From Elgaria multicarinata webbii (taxonomy: Eukaryota > Chordata > Lepidosauria > Squamata > Anguidae): a stretch of 64,000 nucleotides of DNA. Made by a program: the position numbers and the translations under genes. Below the pieces are notes generated by a model. That model ran no database searches. It was given only the letters and a program-made list of their open reading frames with translations, and had not been told where the DNA came from. Location of the stretch: contig NC_086172.1 of the NCBI RefSeq assembly GCF_023053635.1, positions 16,335,501 to 16,399,500 of the forward strand. Reading direction: 5' to 3'. This document shows, piece after piece, positions 23,311 to 36,900 of the stretch (within the stretch, counting starts at the first letter, position 1; each line of letters begins with the position of its first letter).

Positions 23311-24771
23311 ACTTAAAGAAAACTATTTTAGTTCTGTGTTGTCTCATTCATGCTTTTTTATATACGCATTGTTGAAGCTCCTGGAAGAAGGCCTAATAAA
23401 CAGCAAGAGGCCAAAATATGTTGGGCTTGTTTCCAATTAATTCATTTCTAGCAACCTGAGACTATTCTCCCTTTTCGTGTCCCTTAACAACATGTTTTAT
23501 TTTGTGGGAAATTGACGCCGACTAGGATCTTTGTCTGGAACGGAAAGTCCGTAGGCACTCCAGCACGCAATCCATGGATATGATCAGCCCCAGCAGAACT
23601 TCCAGGACGTGGATCTTTACCCACAGAAAAATCTTTTGACAGTAATGAGAGGAAAGGATAGGAAATAAAGGGGGAAACCCTGCTCAGTGAGATCTAGTCA
23701 TTTCATATTCCAACCTGGCTAGAATTTCCATCACTAGGTAGAACTGGGTGTGCACAGTCAGTCCTGTTTATGGACTACAGGCAAACGAAGCACAGGCCAG
23801 TACTGATTTCCATTCCATTCCGATCTACAGTCAAATCTACACATGCAGCAGAAACAGATGGCAATGAGGTAGTCGAATGGAAGGCACCACTCCATCCATT
23901 TTTTTATGCTTCCCCAAGTAAATAAACCCTCCTTGCTAGTAAACGACCACACCAGATGGAAAGCTGCTGGATCTGTCCCCAATGGTCTGCTAATTTTCTT
24001 CTTTCAATGAACTTTAAAAAAAAGTAGGGGAGCATTTAAAAACATGAATTGCCCACTGCAGTCTGAAAAATAGTACAGTTCAGGACTCCATTTTGCTGCC
24101 AGGTGCACATCTAGATTAGAGTCTGCGGGATGTACTACAGGACTCTCAGTGGCACGTTGGAAAAATGAACACCTCCCTAAAGAAGGGAGGGAAAGAAAGA
24201 CTAAGGGGGGGGGGATCACATCACTCATGATCATGTTCTTTGTTTATTCACCTCAATTTCTCTAAAGGTATAGAACCAATGTAAGTGGAGCAGCAGGATC
24301 ACACCTGCCCAACACCATTTGCGAGTGACATGTAAGTGCATAGAGTTCAATAGATTCAGAACCGGCAAAAAATAGGGTCATGTTAAAGGACTCTAGTAAG
24401 TAAGCATCAGTTACATGTTACATACAGCTAAGGGAAGTTAGCCAGCTCACAGGTTGTACGTGTGGAAACAAACACTGTACCTGCGAGAACTCCTTGTTTA
24501 GTATGTATGAACACAGCAAGAACCAAGAGGACGTCAAGCCATCTGGAGACGCTTTTACCGCCTTCCACCAATCCTCCCTCCTTACTGGTTTCCTAAGACA
24601 GAGTCTTCCAGTCATCCTTGAATAGCCCAGCAGTTTAGAAACATATAAAGAACGTCAGGGAGACTGGCAGTTCACTTTGGCTACCAGCTCCACACCTAGG
24701 AAGAGGTGAATGGCAATCTATGCCCATCTGCCATTCCTCCAGCCAGTCCCTTCTCTCCACTATTTCATGCC
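23311..24771. other. Between SPATC1L and LSS: LSS 3' UTR side, no other gene seen
   Basis: Contains a retroelement-tail-like stretch near 23365-23450 (GGAAGAAGGCCTAATAAAC) and the presumed LSS 3' UTR down to the AATAAA at 24243-24248. I see no further coding exon. Confidence 0.5.
24243..24248 (-). promoter_or_regulatory. LSS: Candidate LSS polyadenylation signal
   Basis: AATAAA on the minus strand about 520 bp past the LSS stop. It is the first canonical hexamer I noticed. Transcript ends are not visible from sequence, so this is only a candidate. Confidence 0.4.
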
Positions 24772-24909
24772 TCAGGTCAAGGAATTGCCAGCCACAGGGC
24801 TGGCAGGATATAGACGAGAAAAGCGTCCCAGGGTCCAGATGGGGAAGACATTTCGGTAGGAGGTATAGCTGATGGCACAGGTCTTGTTGAATACTCCGGA
24901 AATGTTCTC
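24772..24909 (-). CDS. LSS: LSS last coding exon with stop
   Basis: Reads [18 protein letters not shown] to [12 protein letters not shown], then a lineage-specific tail ending GNSLT and a TGA stop at 24772-24774. Human ends in LYPERALAGHP, so the tail is slightly longer here. The acceptor is ctacag. Confidence 0.97.
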   Translation of the reverse strand, partial: ENISGVFNKTCAISYTSYRNVFPIWTLGRFSRLYPASPVAGNSLT

Positions 24910-27900
24910 CTGTAGGGCAAAATAATAGATACAATCCAAAATTACTCACTCTCCTTTCCAGGGCACTTCAGTGTAGGTTGTCCTAATGACAGAAGCTTTT
25001 CTGCTCATGATCCATGTTTAAGAGTTATAGCCCGTGGGGCAGACCAAAAATGGTGAAGATGGCAAAACTTCATTATGATTTTTTAAAAGGTGTATGTCTG
25101 TGGATTGCGTTTTCATATGATAGCCCATTCTGACTGGTGGCTTAAGCTTTTTATGCTGTCATCAAGATGGCCAAAGCCATGTTTATCTAACTTTTCTAAT
25201 TTAAGCTGTAATATGTGAACCAAGAGTCCGATTTAAAATTTTAAAACTGCGTTGGAAAGCTAATGAATTCTCTTACAAGTAACTGGTTGTAATAATTGTT
25301 TTGCCACCTTACTTGATACCAATACAACAATTTTCAGCTCTTGGCCCATAGACTATTATGCAGCAATTTCAGACAGCTTAAAGGGGACACCTTCCAAGAA
25401 ATAGAAATTTGTCAGGACTGTTTCTTGTAACCAGCCTGGGATCCAGAAAGGAAATACCGTCTAGGATTGGGTCCAGCATCTCTGCAGAAGCAACCGAACG
25501 TGTGGGAATGAATTCAGAGTCAGAAGGGGAAGAGGAAGAAGGGATGGTTGAGGTAACAAGATGGCAGGAGAGACAGCAGAATAACAGGGCAAGAGAGGAG
25601 TCTTTCCTGATGCCGGCTAATCAGTTGGATCAAAGCCAGCCAGAGACTTTCTCTATCTGGGAAAATGCAAGACCTTTCAACTCCTCTTCCAATGTAAGGT
25701 CTTGCATTGGCAGACTCAAGAATCGGATGTTGGGTGAAGAGGAAAGAGCAACCTTGGGAAGCGAGAGGCATTCTAAAAGGTTGGGCAACTCAAAAGACAT
25801 CCCTAAGGGAAGACCCTCCACGAGGGCAGGACTGAAAGAGATATTCAGTCTTTGCATTGAAGGCTGGTGCCAGTTTCGTTGCAGTTCTCTACCACTGTGT
25901 ATTAATCAAAGGTCTAATTAGTATTGCACAAAGCTGAGTAGAGATCTTCGCTTTGTGTTGCTGTATGAGGATTCAGTCTGTAACCTGAGGCGCTGTTGAT
26001 CTAGCAGTGGCTTACATAATAAAAACTATTTACTAAGAGACCTTCTTCATTGTGTAACTACAATACGACTGGAGGCTTGGCACTCGGCATAAGAGAATTC
26101 TGAAAAATCATCAGGAGACATGGAGACGTGTTGGAATGAGGAGCGAAACAGACCCTGATGCTTGATGGAGAATTTGCAAGGAGGGTGAGAGAGGGGTTTC
26201 TAAAGAGCATAGAGAGCGCATAAGGTACGTGGGAGTGGATGCAAGTGGAGCAGACTGGCGATGCTGCAACACTTTACCTGAGGCCAGTCCCCATTAGGCA
26301 GTTGTTTGTCAATCAAAACCTTGATCCCACTCTCCAGGACTCTGATATCTGGATACCTGTAAAGCAAAAGCAGTCATTCTGACACACATTCATTGCTAAT
26401 ATATTGCTAGGAAAGCTTTTTCTAAGTGCAGCAGAATTCCAGGCTGGACAGCCAAACCCAACATGTCAGCATGGTCCCAATCAGGGGCTTGTCTGGGACA
26501 ATTTAGCTTGCTACGGAGCACCCAAGGGTTGAATTTAGCTTGCTCGCAAATTAAATTTGGCCCTTTTAGAGCTCTGTAGCTATTTCAGAATGCCCAGACT
26601 AGGAAAAAAACACACAAAATGGTTTTTTGGGGTCAACAGTGCCCTGTGGGGGGAGGGGGCTTTGGAAGGGGGCAAAATGGCCCCCAGGCTCCCAAACTTG
26701 CCCTACTTTAACTTGGAGTTGCCAAGGCTGAATACAAGGGAGTTCTAAGGGGAAAAGATTGTCTGCCTTTTCCCAAGAGAGGTCTTATGCCACTGGCTAT
26801 GTGTTACAGGGTACAGCAGCCATCCAGGAAGCTGCTGTGTGGGAATACTTAAGAGCTAGCATCAACTGGACTATAGCTACGGGATCCAGCTGCTAGATAA
26901 CCAGCACATCACTGAAAGGTCAGCACCAGAAAGAGTGGTCGCTGCTTCTATCTGGCCTCCTGCACCATGCAGAGGCCGCTGGCCATCAGTGTAGAACAGG
27001 AAGGAAGGGTCAATGTCGCGCCCATCACAAGCTCTTACCTGACAGCCATGAGCCCCAGAAGAGCCCAGCAGGTGTTGTGGATCTGCGACGTGGTACTCTG
27101 GACGTATCTGCGCTGTTCACAAGACTCAAAGTCCTCTCCCCAACCACCATCCTCCATCTGTTTGGAGACCAAGAACTCACAAGCACGGGACACCTCCCCA
27201 CAGGCCACTCTGGAACAGAAAAGGAAGAAGAGCGGGAATTCAACGGGCACTCCCGTGGCCTTGGAGGAGGAGCACACTGTGGTGAGTAGAAGGACAGAGC
27301 AAGGGGTTTTATTATACCAGGAAATGCAGGGTGGCAAGACAGAAAGTAATTGAAAGGAGGCAGGAGCCAAGCAGAAAACAAACAAACAGTTGCTACCGCT
27401 GCTATTTTTGGAAGCAGTAGACTGCATTTGGAAAGAGAGGCTCAATTCTGTTCCACATGCTTCCAAGATTAGGGGGCGACAGAGAACATCGTGCTCCCTT
27501 TGCAACAAGCAAGTGCAGACTTTCCCACCTATTCACCCTGGAAAGGGCCCAGGAGCCACCCCTCCATTATGAAGACTCAGGCCAAGCACGTCCCAGGCAG
27601 AACTGCATGCAGGGCGTCCTGCAAGCACTTTTCTGGTGAGCCCTCTAGCTTCTGGTTTCCTCTACACATTCCTGTCAGTTCTCTCAAACTGCAGATCTTG
27701 CCTTAGCAGGGGTGGGCAACCTGTGGCCCTCCAGATGCTTTGGCTTAATGTTCCCATCATCCCTCAAGGGTGACAGTCACAGAAGTAAACATGTTGATTT
27801 TTAGCCGTCTTATTTCACCGGATGGAAGGACCATTACAAGCCAGATTTACTTTGTGTGACCTCTTCAACCAATTTTTTTTTAGCCTTTTAAAACTCCAAT

Positions 27901-30900
27901 TCTATGCATGTTTAGACAGAAAAAAATCCCTACAACTCCCAGCATTCTGGCTGGGGAATGCTGGGAGTCGTAGGACTTTTTTCTATCTAAACATGTGTAA
28001 GATTGTACCCTAAAGCTCTTAACCCCTCACTACTGTGACAGCGTTGAATTCAGAGAGGAAAAAAGCCACATATTTTGCCTAAAACAGAGGGCTTCTTCAG
28101 ATTAAGAGAAAATTGCATTTCCTTATCAGGGCTTTGCTTCCTGTTTGTCTTGCGCAGTAGTAATGGGGCTGCACTACATGGCCGGAGGAGAGAGGTAACT
28201 ATGTGAACTATAAAGGAAAACTTCCCCTCCTCTCGCTGCTTATAGCTCTGAGTGGGTCAGTGCCCTCAAGTGGGTGATTTATAGCGCAACTTCCCTTGTA
28301 CATGGTAAGAAATTCTGAGATAATTCAGCAGAATCGGGATATCACGGGGGCACCGAGGGGGGGGTGTTAAAAAGAAATTACCGGGGGGGGGGGAGGGTGC
28401 GGGAGACGTGCAGGAAGTTGCCAGCGTTGTCAAAAGGACCTGCGAACTTCCATGAGTGGCTGGTCATGAGCATGTTTTATTTCACTTGTGTGAAGAAGCC
28501 CTGGGACACAGCGAAAAATCTGCCATTCCAAAATAATTCAAGCCTACCTGACTAGCAATGTCACCTTAGTGGGGTCCTTTATTAAAGGCAATCACCAAGC
28601 GGTTTCACATGGATGAGTGAAAGGTTGAAAATCTGCCCCAGGCTATGGCCAGAGATGCTAATTCAAGACCCACGTCCTTTCCCCTCCCCCACCCTAAAGC
28701 CAGGAAGGAGAATGAAAAGCATTTCTTCCTATTTCTTTGGCACCTTCAAACAGAGAGTAGCCATCTTGAAATGAGAACTTGGTTTTGTTTTACTAAATCT
28801 TGAGAGGAAAGATAAAAGAGGCATCACAAGCCTCCAGACTCTTAGGATTCTTTATTTCAGGAGTAAATGGCTGGTCTTCCCTTAGGGTGATACTCTCTGC
28901 TCAAGGGAGCAACTCCCCCTTCTCTATCTCCTCTACTTGTTCCCGAAGCAACTCAGGAGAGCTTCTAGTGCACTTATGTCCTTACCCTCAATTCCTTTCC
29001 GCTACCCTTCCAATTGGTCCGTAAGTCAATTAGTTATATCTCTCAGTTCTCCCTAATGTAACAGCAGATCCCCAAAACTTTTCTCTGTGGATTCCATAAA
29101 GTCTTGCCAAGTTCTCCTCCTCCTCCTCTCCACAACTGCCACTCCCCATCACCTCTCCCCAAAGCCTAAGCAATCCTGGGCTTTGAAACTCCAACGTCTG
29201 ATTGGCTGGTCCTCCTGCTTTCTGGCAGGGCCAGGAAAATGCATACAGGAGAAGCAGCATAAACATCTGGAGAGCAGATCAGGTGTCACAGTTGCAGAGT
29301 AGGAAGCTCATCAGGAAGGCTCCCCACCAATAATGTGTGGAAGAGTACCTCTACTTCTTCCCCTGTGCCAGGAGACAACCAGGCCAGCGAGACCCGAAAA
29401 GAGGCTGATTGACCTTCCCTTAGGGCCTGCTGAAGACCAAGCTGAACTCCAGAGCAATTTGTCTCAAGGCTCTGTTCAATTTGCAGGAAGCCCTCCTGCA
29501 GAGCCCCATCCCACACAGAACAGGGTAACAAGAAGACATGTCCTTCTGCAAATAACTTCTCCTAATCAACAGATCATCCTTATAAAACTGGGAGAAAGTG
29601 TTCACTCACCCATTGTGGTAGGTGTGCTGCATACATGCAAATGCTTCCAATGCAAACCATGTGCCATAAGTAAAGCACACGCCCCAACACCTAAGAGGGA
29701 AGAGAAATCAGAGGCAAATGTAAATTATCTAGGAGGGTGAAAACCCTGGGCACTTTGCTCAAGAAACATGGCTGTCCTTCCACAAACAGCCATTCTCCCT
29801 GAATGGTTCAGTGTCCAGGGTTATAAAGATTAAATGGCACAGAAGCCACTGCGGTGCCCCACTAGGGCTTTACCCAGACATTCCAAAATAAAGAAGTCAG
29901 GGACTGACCCAACACTTTTCTGCGGAGCAAAACGACAACGGTGCATCTCCGCCTGCCATCTTGCTCCGGACTTGCAGCAGAGCCATGGCCAGCCCTGATT
30001 GGCCGCCATCTGCCCAGACAGGAAGGAGGGGTGGGCCAGCAAACTGAAAAGCTGCTGGAATGCCTCCGCGCATCCTCCGGCGTCGGAAGAAACAAATGGT
30101 GTCAGGGAACGCTCCGGGGCGGGGGGGAACGGGGGGGAGGGAAGCGCGGATGGGGGGAAGCAGCACCGCAGCAGAGTGTGGAATGGTGTGCCTGAGGCGG
30201 CAGCGGCTTCTCCTCCTCCTCCACTCTGTTGCAAACCCCCGGCTCACTCCTTGCAGTGGGGACAACCCTGCAGGAGTGCAAATGCAAGGGGTTGGGGGCT
30301 CGTGGCGCCAATGGGCTGTCGTATAGCCAGCCCCATAGTTTGTTTGGTCAGAATAGACTCTGAATGAAAAGCGATTGCAAAAAGCAGAGACAGAAGATCC
30401 ACATTTCTTTCAGTAAGTTGTATAATTTTCCCATTTCTTTTTTAATTAGTACTTTATTATGTATAATGTGTGTGTGTGTGTGTGTGTGTGCGTGTATACA
30501 GAGAGAAAAAAAGTAAAAAGTAAAAACACACAACATTGCAAAAGTTGGAATCCTGTTCTATGTCATTGTCTGTAGTAAACTGCATAATTATGGATTTCAC
30601 TTTCCACAAGGAAACTAGAATCAGTTTTATATTTTTAGATGGGGAAAAAGGCTTCCAGGGTGTCAAATAGTCTTTTCTTTTTGAGGCTTTGAAGGGGTTT
30701 AAAACTGGGAATAAACTTCAATCTTGGATTAAATCAAATATTAAAAAGATCAAAAGTTTCTGTTGGTTAAAAACAGATTTGATTAATTTTTAAATCAATT
30801 TTAGACATATGAGGAAATTAAAGTCTTAATTATTAGCATGGATTATTAGCATGGTGAATTATTAGCATGGTTTTGAATCTCAGTAAAGCAAATTAAACTG

Positions 30901-33900
30901 TTTATTTGATTTTGGTTTTCTTGTGGAAAGAAAATCTATAATATTATTTTCCTAATGTTATTTTTCAAATACGAATTTGGATAGGAAGCCAGCTTGATGT
31001 ATATGTATATATTTTGTATTCAGCCTTGTTGCTAATATAGTAGCAAAAGTCTTACTATCGTTATTTCAAAACAAAAGTTATGTAGTAGGATACTAAAGCT
31101 GGGTTATTTGGCTTTGCCATAACTACATTTTTTGCTTTACTTCATGGTATTGGAAGGATGCCAGTCTCTGATGTTTCATTCATTGCTTCTGCCAATAGAC
31201 ATGCAAGAACTGAAACAATTGATTTATAATAGTTATCACCCTTGGCAGGAGCTTTGCATTCCCCTATATCCTCCCACTGGAGGCCCACACAAGATGCTGA
31301 AGCTGAGCTTAACTTTATGAAGAAACTCACCCTTCCCAGGAGCCGTCAGCTCTCTGCACGCCCCGACAGTACTGCAAGCCCTTCCGGAGGGTATCTCTAA
31401 GCAAAAAGGAAACAGTGGGAAACTTTGGAGCCCTGTGAGTGTCCCCTACTATATCTAACCCAGATTGGAAGTGATAAAAGTCTCTCTCTTGGCTCACATT
31501 GGGATGGTTGTCACTGGAAAGTTGGGTGCACTTACCGTGAAGCTCCACTCTGATTCGGTGCGCAGGAGACATCCATTATGGGTTAACTCCTCCCACTACC
31601 CAGGACAGGCAAAGAACATGTGACCAAGCTTTTTGCCTTTCTCCTGGCCTCTGTGGCTCCTCCCGGCCACTCAGTTATTTTCTGGCCGAGCACTTAAGAC
31701 AGTAATTATTGAGGAGCTGTTAATGCAGTAACTCAAAATCCGAAGGTCGAAAAGGAAAAAGGGGGGGGGGGAAGCTTCTCTGAGAATTGGCACACTCCAT
31801 GCTAGTATGAACAGGCGTGGTCAGCCTGCCAAGGGGTTGTGGTACAGATGTCTCCTGTGCACCGAATCAGAATGGAACTTCACGGTAAGTACCCACCTTT
31901 CCATTCCCATGTGGTGCGAGGAGACATCCATTATGGGATGTACAACAGCTATTATTCCCATAGGGCTGACCCTATGATTGAATTAACACCTGTTGTAACA
32001 TTCTACAACCAAATTCTGCTTTCGTAGCAGCATATATGTCTATCCGATAATGCCTTACAAAAGTGTGGTGTGAGGACCACATAGCTGCTCTCTGTAAGGG
32101 AGCATTAGCAGAGAATGCTGCTGAGGCAGCTGCAGCCCTAGTGGAGTCTGCTGTAACATGCACAGGAATCATAGAATAGCAGAGTTAGAAGGGGCCTACA
32201 AGGCCATCAAGTCCAGCCCCCTGCTCAACGCAGGAATCCACCCTAAAGCATCCCCGACAGATGGTTGTCCAGCTGCTTCTTGAAGGCCTCTAGTGTGGGA
32301 GAGCCCACAACCTCACCAGGCAACTGATTCCATTGTCGTACTGCTCTAACAGTCTGGAAGTTTTTCCTGATGTCCAGCCGGAATCTGGCTTCATGTAACT
32401 TGAGTCCGTTATTCCGTCTCCTGCACTCTGGGAGGATCGAGAAGAGATCCTGGCCCTCCTCTGTGTGACAACCTTTTAAGTATTTGAAGAGTGCTCTCAT
32501 GTCTCCCCTCAATCTTCTCTTCTCCAGGCTAAACATGCCCAGTTCTTTCAGTCTCTCCTCATAGGGCTTTGTTTCCAGACCCCTGATTATCCTCGTTGCC
32601 CTCCTCTGAACACGCTCCAGCTTGTCTGCGTCCTTCTTGAATTGTGGAGCCCAGAACTGGACGCAATACTTGAGATGAGGCCTAACCAGGGCCGAATAGA
32701 GAAGAACCAGTACCTCTTGTGATTTGGAAGCTATACTTCTATTAATGCAGCCCAAAATAGCATTTGCCTTTCTTGCAGCCATATCGCACTGTTGGCTCAT
32801 ATTCAGCTTGTGATCTACAACAATTCCAAGATCCTTCTCATTTGTAGTATTGCTGAGCCAAGTATCCCCCATCTTGTAACTGTGCCTTTGGTTTCTATTT
32901 CCTAAATGTAGAACTTGGCATTTATCCCTATTCAATTTCATTCTGTTTTCAGCCCAGCACTCCAGCCTATCAAGATCACTTTGAAGTTTGTTTCTGTCTT
33001 CCAGGGTATTAGCTATCCCACCCAATTTGGTGTCATCTGCAAATCTGATAATTTGCAGATGACACCAAATTGTCATCTGGGGCTTTTTTAAAAAAAACCT
33101 CACAGGCCACAAAAAATACATGCTTTGAGCCACCTGGTGGTAAGGGTAGCACAGGAGGATTTCTACCCTAAGACTATATCTGCCTGCCCGAGACTTGAGA
33201 TCTGTTGGAGGATCCCTCCTCCGCATCCCACCAACACAAGACTTACTCTGTGGTGGGACATGGGAGAGGGCCTTCTCTGTGGTGGCACCCCAACTGTGCA
33301 ATGCCCTCCCCTTGGAGGCCTGACTGGTGCCAATGCTCACTCTATTCTGTTGCCAAGTAAAGAACTTGGCTTTTTAACAAAGCCTTTAATGGTTAAATTC
33401 ACCAAGCTCACACATTGTCCTAACTGTTTTAATTGTTTTTACTGCTTTTGAATTCTATACTGGTTTTAGCTGGATTAATGGTTTAGTTTTAGCTGTGTAT
33501 ATTTACTGTTTTATATTGTATACTTTTATCTGTTTTGAGATCCTAGTGATACACGGTGGGATACAAAAGTTTTAAATAAATAAATAGGCTGAAAGGAAAC
33601 AAATAAGGAATCGGAACGTCTGAGTTCCTCAGTCCTCTTAAAAGAAGATTTTGATGGCCCTTCTAACATCCGTTGTGTGCCAGAGCCACTCAGAGGGGTG
33701 AGATGGATTAGGGCGGAAAGAGTGTTAACTTTTGGAATGGAAGCGGGATGCAACTGGAGTGTGACAGAGTCCTTGCTGAATGTACAGAGGCGGCCCCTCA
33801 TGGAGAGAGAACTGGCAACCCTGACATTCTCCTGGTAGAGGTTATAGCTACCAGAAATAACAACTTTTAAGTGAGAGGAAACAAAGAGATACAATGCTGA

Positions 33901-36900
33901 GAGGCTCAAAGGGTGCAGAGGGGAAAGCAGAAAGGAATGTATGTAGGTTCCACGTAGGAAAACAATGTATGGAGGAGATAAGTGGTGCTGCTTTGAGGAA
34001 TCGTTTAAGGTGCGGATGCACCCTACGTGGCTTGTGGCAGGGCTCAGAAAGGACAGAAGAGCGAGCTGGAGCTTGCTTGCAAAGTGTATTTGCTTTGAGT
34101 CCCATATCCAGCACTGGTGGCACAAAAAGGAGCGACTCTGATTCCTGACATCTTGTAATCTACATGTTTTCTCCTGCACCAACAAATGAATGCCGTCCAC
34201 GTTTTTTCGTATATTCGATTTGTGGATGGTCTCCTGGAAAATAAACTAGTGTTTATCATCTTGGCTGAATAGCCTAGGGAGAGGAGGGTGCAGCATTTAG
34301 CAACCAGGTGGCAAGGTGCAGCCATTCGGGGACCAGATGCCACACTGGGCATTGTGGGACAAGGACCCAGGCTGACCCTATGGAAGGACCCAGTCGTCTG
34401 ACTCCGCCAGTCGTAGGATTTGGTAGAACCAAGGTCTCCGGGGTCAAAGCAGCTCTACGTATTACAGTTGCCCATTCCTCCTTGGTCTCCTTGAGGACCC
34501 TGGCCAAAAGAGGAAAAACATCAGTAACACATGAAGCCTGCCCCTGGTCCCAGGGAATTGAGAGCGTCTACAGCTTTTGCTCTTTAAGCTAAGGGTCAGG
34601 AGAAGAAGCGAGGTAGTTGACTGTTAAGCAGGGAGGCAAATAGGTCTACCAGGGCCTGGGTCAAGTTGCTTTCAACTCAGAAAATCGGGCTGCGTCCCCT
34701 GGATGTGCTGTGTAGGAATGTGCAGAATGGTGTGATCCTGCCCAGTGGAGGAAGGCTGTGTGGAGATTTGAATGGCATTCCTCCTTGATGATTTATGCCG
34801 GTTAAGGCTTTGGTGCTGTCTGTTCTGACTAGGAAATGGACAGGGCCCATAAACTAGACAAAGTATTTGATAGGAAGTCAGTTGATACTGTGGTGTTTCA
34901 CCTCGGGAGGCCAGATCCCCTGAATGGGATGGCCCTGGCAGTCAGATGCCCCTCTCTCCAGGCTGGCATCTGTAGTCACAAGGATGCAATGGGGTTCCTG
35001 AATGGCAGTGCCCTTTGCTGTGTGGTGTCCTCCACCAGAGGGGAGAAGTTCTGACTGACTGAGGCAGAATGGCTTTGATGTGGCGCCTGCAGATTATTTC
35101 CATCTGAAAAGGAAGAAGCAGCCACTGTAAGGGTCTGGAATGTGACCTGGTGCATGGGATCATTCCTAAGCAGGGTATCATGAGACCTAACACTTCTGCA
35201 GGGAATATGATGTCTGCTGAGCAAGTTTGAAGGAGAGTTGCTATCTGGTGAATCTTGGATAACCTGTCTGGGGACAGGGAAATTATTCCTTTGGAGATGA
35301 ATAAAACTGCCCCCAGATGGACTTATTTTTGAATTTTATCAAGAACCCGTAATCTTGGAAGCAAGACACTGTAGATCTGCATGAGCCTTTGTCAGTGATG
35401 GGGATCTTAGAGAAAGGTGGTCCAGATAGGGATACATGTAAATGGCTTTGAGTCTGTGATGGGCTACTACTGCTAGCATTAGCTTGGAGAGGGCTCTTTG
35501 CACAGATGTGAGGCCGAAGGGGAGCTCCCTGAACTGAAAGTGGTGCCACTTGTAGACAAAGTGGAGAAACCTCTGATTTGTGCACCAGTGAGGATGTGGA
35601 AATAAGTCTCTCTAAAATCTATGGGTGAAAGGTAATCCCCCTCCTTGATAGTCTGGAGGGTCTCCACCCAGAATTTGTGGTATGTGACAAACCTGCTAAG
35701 GTGTTTCAGATCCGATATGGCACACCAGGAGGACCCTTCCTTCTTGGGGACCAAGAAGAGAATGGAGTATACTCCCTGGAAGTGCTCGGGTGGTGGAACA
35801 GGTTCAATTGCTCCTATCTCTTGGAGATGGGCAATTGCTGCTGCCACTAATTGAACAGATCTTGAAAGCAGCGAGGGAAGAACCCTGTTCTTGGGAGTGG
35901 AGTGAAACGCCAGGAAAAGCCATGTTGTATATTGTTGAGAGTCCAAGTGTCCTGCCCTATCTGTTCCCACGTGTGAAGAAAGTGTTGTATCTTTCCTTCG
36001 CCACGTGCAGGAAGAGAGACAGAATTGTTCCTGCGGGGCTTGGGAGGACTGAGGCAGGCCTGACCTACCCACGATGGAGGTATTAGGTTGGAATCTGGTT
36101 CTAGACCAAGTGGGCTTTGTGAACTTACAATTGTGTGGCTGAAAAGATGAATTGAATGGCGATCTGAAGGGACAAAAGGAAGAAGAGGAGGAGGAGGAGG
36201 AGGAAGCTGGTGAGAGAACCTCCTATCATCCCTCTTCAAGGTAGAGGGCACATTCCTCTTCTTATCTACTAGAATGCTTTTGAGGGCATCCTCTCCAAAC
36301 AGGTGTGTTCTTGTGATAGGAACTGTGCTCAGGTTTTCTTTGGAAATAAACATCCATATTCCAGTGTCCCAACCGCAGTGAATGCCTTGCTGCTGTGGTT
36401 GAAGCCACGGAACGTGGGATATCTGAAAGGTGTATGTTTCGTATAATTGAGAAAAACTCTTAAGCAATGAAAAACTATCCAACTCCATATTGTTGATGAT
36501 ATCTTCAACCCAAGATAGTGTGGCTGGGGAGGAAGCCATAGAGGAGGGCACTGGGAGCAAAAGCTGTAGCTTCAATGAGCCTTTTTCAATGCTGCTTCAA
36601 GACATTTTTCACTAGGATCCTTGATGGGGGGGCGTCCCCATCCTTAGGATTTATGGCTCCTGAAAGTAATGCTGCCACCGGAGCATCAACTAGAGGAATC
36701 TTAAGTTCTTCCATAACCAGCTATGGCAAGGAGTAGAATTTTTGAGGTTCGCTGGAACCCCTTTTGTCTTGGCAGGGCCCCCCCCCCTCCATTCAGCTTT
36801 AACTAATCTTTCAAAGGAAAAAGGAAAAGTTATCTCACAGCAAGGTGGCGTAGGATCTGAGAATAATGCTTCACTTCTGGAAGACTGCTTTGGTTGTTGC

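Noticed and set aside
29830-30367. Several frames of 60-134 codons on both strands
   Set aside because: GC-rich repeat block; frames overlap in all phases with no family match.
30348-30666. Frames with HTHTHT repeats
   Set aside because: Produced by the (GT)n microsatellite.
32243-33340. 365-codon minus-strand frame as a gene
   Set aside because: It reads as CR1 ORF2 (FADDTKLGG...) and crosses into an antisense L2 tail.
35479-36575. Overlapping minus-strand frames as a host gene
   Set aside because: They belong to the reverse transcriptase side of the DIRS fossil.
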